From contig NZ_CP122379.1 of NCBI RefSeq assembly GCF_029814825.1, positions 248,001 to 312,000 of the forward strand: 64,000 nt of DNA, written 5' to 3'. A program made the position numbers and the translations under genes. Each line of letters begins with the position of its first letter. The stretch's first letter is position 1. The notes under the pieces are model-generated. The model was not told the DNA's origin, did not search any database, and saw nothing but the letters and a program-made list of their open reading frames with translations. Shown piece by piece: positions 61,189 through 64,000 of this stretch. This DNA comes from Aequorivita marisscotiae (GTDB lineage Bacteria > Bacteroidota > Bacteroidia > Flavobacteriales > Flavobacteriaceae).

Positions 61189-62173
61189 AATTTATTGTTT
61201 TTGTAATTGCTTCTGTGTTAAAAATGGGGTTCAGAATTCCCGCCAATTGATTGTATTCAATTAAAAATGCATCGTGTCCGTGAATGGAATTTATTTCGGC
61301 AAAATGCACGTTATTTTTTATCGGTTTTAATAAAGAATATGTTTCTTTTATTTCTTCGTTTAAATAAAATCCGTCGCTATCAATTCCAACCAAATAAATG
61401 TTTCCTTCAATTTTTGAAGCCACTTCTCTGAAAATTTCTTCGGATTCAAAATTTGATGTCGTTAATAAATGATTCATCATTTTGTAGGCTTGCAATTGAA
61501 AACGATTTTTTAAGGATTTGCCGTGATGCAGCAGCCAACTTTCAATATTAAAAATGGGAGTGGTTTCACTAAAACTTCTATTAAATTTCTGCTTAAAAGA
61601 TTGCGGTGATCTATAGAATGTCATCGCGTGAACGCGGGCATCGTGAACAGGATTTTCAGAATTATTTAAAATCTGTTTTTGCACTCTACACTGTGCGATT
61701 ACCCAATCTGTGGCTTTCCAATCGGTTGCAATGGGAATTATATTCTGAAACAATTTTGGTTGTAAAACTGCCATTTGCCACAGAATACTTCCGCCCAAGG
61801 AACCCCCGATACCAGCAAAAATTTTTGATATTTTAAGTTGTTCCAATCCTATTAAAAACCATTGCGCTACATCGTTAATGGTGATATTTTCATAATTTTC
61901 AATTAAAAAACCGTCAAAACCATTGCCCGGAATATTGAATGATAGAATGGTATATTCGTTAATATCGATACATTTTTCAGCACCAATTAACCGTTTCCAC
62001 CAACCATTTTCGCCACAAACATTACTGTTTCCAGTAAGGGCGTGCGTTACTAAAACTACGGGTGCCGTACCCAATTGCCTTCCAAAAACCTGATATGTTA
62101 ATGAAAGGTTCTTGACTGTAAACCCGCTATGGGTTGTGTATTCCTCAATTTCTAAATTTGAAAGATTAGCCAT
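61166..62173 (-). CDS. metX: Homoserine O-acetyltransferase (MetX-type alpha/beta protein)
   Basis: 335 residues. The nucleophile elbow is GIGGSLGGSILW (Ser near residue 123), the acid is in LVGIDSDGFYL and the His in HGHDAFLIEYNQL. The oxyanion region has LVTHALTGNSNV and the substrate loop contains GNGFDGFLIEN. These are MetX features; acetyl rather than succinyl donor is inferred. Shorter than the usual 350-380 residues. Lies 28 bases after metY in the SAM-I operon. Confidence 0.9.
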   Translation of the reverse strand: MANLSNLEIEEYTTHSGFTVKNLSLTYQVFGRQLGTAPVVLVTHALTGNSNVCGENGWWKRLIGAEKCIDINEYTILSFNIPGNGFDGFLIENYENITINDVAQWFLIGLEQLKISKIFAGIGGSLGGSILWQMAVLQPKLFQNIIPIATDWKATDWVIAQCRVQKQILNNSENPVHDARVHAMTFYRSPQSFKQKFNRSFSETTPIFNIESWLLHHGKSLKNRFQLQAYKMMNHLLTTSNFESEEIFREVASKIEGNIYLVGIDSDGFYLNEEIKETYSLLKPIKNNVHFAEINSIHGHDAFLIEYNQLAGILNPIFNTEAITKTINYEHASIG

Positions 62174-62201
62174 TTGATTTCAGAGTTAAAATGGGGAATA
62201 G

Positions 62202-63497
62202 TTATACCAATTCCTCTTTACAAATAGCTTTAAAGGCTTGTTGTAAATCGGCTTTTAAATCTTCAATATTTTCCAGACCCACTGAAAGTCTAATTAAATC
62301 TGAGCTTACACCCGACGAATCTTGATCTACTTCGCTGAGCTGTTGGTGCGTAGTGCTTGCGGGATGAATTATCAACGATTTTGTATCGCCAATATTCGCC
62401 AAAAGAGAAAATAACTTTACGTTATCAACTACTTTTTTAGCAGCTTCAAAACCACCATTTACCCCGAATGTAACCAAGCCACTTTGCCCCTTTGGCAGGT
62501 ATTTTTGGGCAAGTTGGAAATACGGATTATCCTCCAAACCAGGATAATTTACCCATGCTACTTCTTCGCAACTTTGCAGCCACTTTGCAAATTCCAGTGC
62601 GTTTTCACTGTGTTTTTTAAGTCGAATTTCCAAAGTTTCCAGCCCTTGGATAATTTGAAAAGCACTAAACGGACTCAGCGCGGCACCGAAATCGCGAAGC
62701 CCTTCGAGCCGTACTTTTCCGATAAAAGCAGCTTCCTTTAAAACTTCGGAATAAATTAAACCGTGATAACCTGCGGAGGGTTCGGTAAATTCCGGGAATT
62801 TTCCGTTGGTCCAATCAAAATTTCCGGCGTCTATAATTGCGCCACCTAAGGTTGTACCGTTACCATTTATATATTTGGTAAGCGAATGGATTACAATATT
62901 TGCACCATGCGCAATTGGGTTCAACAAAGCTGGGGAAGCGACTGTATTATCTACGATTAGCGGAATTTTATTCGCTTTCGCCTCCGCTGCAATTGCTTCA
63001 ATATCTAAAACGTCCAACTTTGGGTTTCCGAGCGATTCAATAAAAATTGCGCGAGTATTTTCTTTTACGGCTTTTCCAAAGTTTTCAGGATTTGAACCAT
63101 CGATAAAAGAGGTTGTAATTCCCAAACGCGGTAAAGTAACATTTAACAAATTGAAAGTGCCGCCGTACAAACTGCTGGACGCCACAATATGGTCGCCAGC
63201 GCGAAGCAGCGTTAATAATGCAGTTGAAATGGCAGATGCACCCGATGCAGTAGTAACGGCTCCAATGCCTCCTTCCAAAGCCGCCAAACGTTTTTCCAAA
63301 ATATCGCAAGTTGGATTGTTAAGGCGCGAATAAATAAATCCGGGTTCAGAAAGATTGAACAAGTTTGCAGCGTGGTCGCTATTTTTAAAAACGTAGCTGG
63401 AAGTCTGGTAAATTGGCACCGCTCTGGTTCCTCCATTGGCGGTTACATCGTGTCCTGCGTGCAACAAGTTTGTTGCGAAATTGTTTTGTGTACTCAT
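62202..63497 (-). CDS. metY: O-acetylhomoserine sulfhydrylase (aminocarboxypropyltransferase)
   Basis: 431 residues, Cys/Met metabolism PLP family. The PLP lysine is in HSLTKYINGNGTTLGGAI (about residue 210). N-terminal LLHAGHDVTANGGTRAVPIYQTSSY and C-terminal SLIIHPASTTHQQLSEVDQ are typical of MetY, and the length fits O-acetylhomoserine sulfhydrylase better than cystathionine enzymes. Makes homocysteine directly from sulfide. First gene after the second SAM-I riboswitch. Confidence 0.94.
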   Translation of the reverse strand: MSTQNNFATNLLHAGHDVTANGGTRAVPIYQTSSYVFKNSDHAANLFNLSEPGFIYSRLNNPTCDILEKRLAALEGGIGAVTTASGASAISTALLTLLRAGDHIVASSSLYGGTFNLLNVTLPRLGITTSFIDGSNPENFGKAVKENTRAIFIESLGNPKLDVLDIEAIAAEAKANKIPLIVDNTVASPALLNPIAHGANIVIHSLTKYINGNGTTLGGAIIDAGNFDWTNGKFPEFTEPSAGYHGLIYSEVLKEAAFIGKVRLEGLRDFGAALSPFSAFQIIQGLETLEIRLKKHSENALEFAKWLQSCEEVAWVNYPGLEDNPYFQLAQKYLPKGQSGLVTFGVNGGFEAAKKVVDNVKLFSLLANIGDTKSLIIHPASTTHQQLSEVDQDSSGVSSDLIRLSVGLENIEDLKADLQQAFKAICKEELV

Positions 63498-63598
63498 TTT
63501 TCTAGTTTTTTTGAGTTAATAAAAAAATTAAAACAAAAGCCAAAATACGCCTTACGACGAACTTCAATAGAAAAATGTTAAAAAGAAAAAATGAAAAG

Positions 63599-63618
63599 CA
63601 ATTTCAGAAAAGAAATTG
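63599..63618 (-). terminator. Hairpin between riboswitch and metY, probable expression platform
   Basis: On the minus strand CAATTTC-ttttct-GAAATTG is followed by CTTTTCATTTTTTCTTTTT. It lies 8 bases past the aptamer P1, where a SAM-controlled terminator is expected. Confidence 0.65.
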
Positions 63619-63625
63619 TCTTGTC

Positions 63626-63763
63626 GTTATCTATCGCCAATTCAGAAAAAATTCAAAATTGTTGTAGAATGTAGCACCTTCTTAAATGAGATTCCCGCCT
63701 GCGCGGGAATTTAAGGGTTGCTAAGGCGTCATAGGGTCTATTCCCTCGGCCTTTCTTGATAAC
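63626..63763 (-). ncRNA. SAM-I (S-box) riboswitch ahead of metY-metX-hom
   Basis: P1 GTTATC (63763-63758) pairs with GATAAC (63631-63626). The core AAGAAAGGCCGAGGGAATAGACCC, ACGCCTTAGCAACC and GGTGCTACATTCTAC is nearly the same as in the first copy. P3 is extended: CTTAAAT/ATTTAAG carries at its tip the perfect palindrome ATTCCCGC-CTGC-GCGGGAAT, probably an inserted repeat. Controls the homocysteine-forming operon. Confidence 0.9.
63690..63714. repeat. Palindromic repeat inside riboswitch P3
   Basis: ATTCCCGCCTGCGCGGGAAT is a perfect stem-loop at 63691-63710, present here and absent from P3 of the otherwise near-identical riboswitch at 59120. Confidence 0.7.
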
Positions 63764-63793
63764 ATTTCAATAAAGGTTTGAACTTTGTGAGTG

Positions 63794-63826
63794 CAAATAT
63801 AGCGTCGGAAAAATTTAATACCCAAA
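63794..63826 (-). promoter_or_regulatory. Promoter of the metY operon
   Basis: The minus strand has TTTG (63826-63823) and TATATTTG (63801-63794) 21 bases apart, a match to the Bacteroidota TTTG-N19-21-TAnnTTTG consensus, about 30 bases before the riboswitch. Confidence 0.7.
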
Positions 63827-63874
63827 TATTTCGCCAAAAATCTTTAAATAAAATTCTACTTCATTTAATTTTTC

Positions 63875-63882
63875 TACTTTTG
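63875..63882 (+). promoter_or_regulatory. -7 box of the plus-strand transcript leaving the window
   Basis: TACTTTTG fits TAnnTTTG and lies about 15 bases before the SAM-II-like element. Confidence 0.55.
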
Positions 63883-63896
63883 CCCAAGATAATTTA

Positions 63897-63995
63897 AGAG
63901 GAAAGATTTGACTGATTGCAACCTCTTCAAGCTTGGACTTTTCAAGTTTGAAACCCAACGACAAATGTGGGGTTAAAAATGCTAAAGGCAGTGAA
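63897..63995 (+). ncRNA. SAM-II-like riboswitch with long internal insertions
   Basis: The 5' part AGAGG-AAAGATTTG-ACTGATTGCAA-CCTCT gives a P1 stem (AGAGG/CCTCT) with the ATTTG and TTGCAA words of SAM-II. The 3' part AAAAATGCTAAAGGCAGT has the GCTAAA word, and its CAGT can pair with ACTG of the P1 loop as the pseudoknot. Between them are two extra hairpins: TTCAAGCTTG/CAAGTTTGAA and AACCC/GGGTT. The gene it would control lies beyond 64000. The call is by motif recall, not covariance. Confidence 0.6.
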
Positions 63996-64000
63996 AACTT

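Overview
The window reads as a chromosome segment from a member of the Flavobacteriaceae (Bacteroidota). It is AT-rich and densely coded, and most genes lie on the minus strand. It carries gliding/type IX secretion genes (gldA, gldB, gldC), proteins with type IX C-terminal sorting domains, and Bacteroidota-style promoters (TAnnTTTG boxes). The dcw cluster and the split metH also fit this group. The genus cannot be fixed from the sequence alone. No phage, transposase, CRISPR array or rRNA was seen.

Layout. 1-7456: rarA, a three-gene envelope operon, a YjjG-type phosphatase, a deacetylase-like protein, radC and a DUF1569 protein. 7457-8503: a tRNA-Arg(TCG) gene followed by a perfect 355-bp tandem duplication. 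Each unit joins a small GIY-YIG nuclease gene to pieces of the tRNA gene. 8504-24804: yqeY and a complete minus-strand dcw cluster (mraZ-rsmH-ftsL-ftsI-murE-mraY-murD-ftsW-murG-murC-ftsQ-ftsA-ftsZ), headed by what looks like a MraZ operator of 10-bp repeats. 24976-31390: an alpha/beta hydrolase, engB, gldC-gldB, nadE, an orphan response regulator with Glu at its phospho-acceptor site, and a DnaG lacking its zinc ligands. 31453-34097: an ECF sigma / membrane anti-sigma-like / outer-membrane barrel operon with an ECF-type promoter. 34221-46907: a polyprenyl synthase, two T9SS cargo proteins, rlmN, queA, aroA, a MazG-like enzyme, a pair of DUF3857/transglutaminase proteins and dtd. 47006-50067: rsgA and a pheA-DAHP synthase/chorismate mutase operon preceded by a Phe-rich leader peptide and attenuator. 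50140-52937: gldA, an adhesin-like lipoprotein and a PagL-like barrel. 53008-64000: a methionine regulon.

Methionine region. metY, metX and homoserine dehydrogenase (hom) form one operon behind a SAM-I riboswitch. MetH-N, a Ser/Thr dehydratase, MetH-C and metF form a second set behind another SAM-I riboswitch. Together they run homoserine to O-acylhomoserine to homocysteine to methionine, with MetF supplying methyl-folate. At the right edge a third, SAM-II-like, element points to a plus-strand gene outside the window. The same region is rich in small palindromic repeats. One sits in frame inside metH, one inside a riboswitch arm, and others flank a truncated osmC duplicate.

Most notable observations: the tRNA/GIY-YIG nested tandem element, the pheA attenuator, the MraZ operator, the SAM-II-like element with long insertions, and repeat insertions in metH and in the riboswitch.
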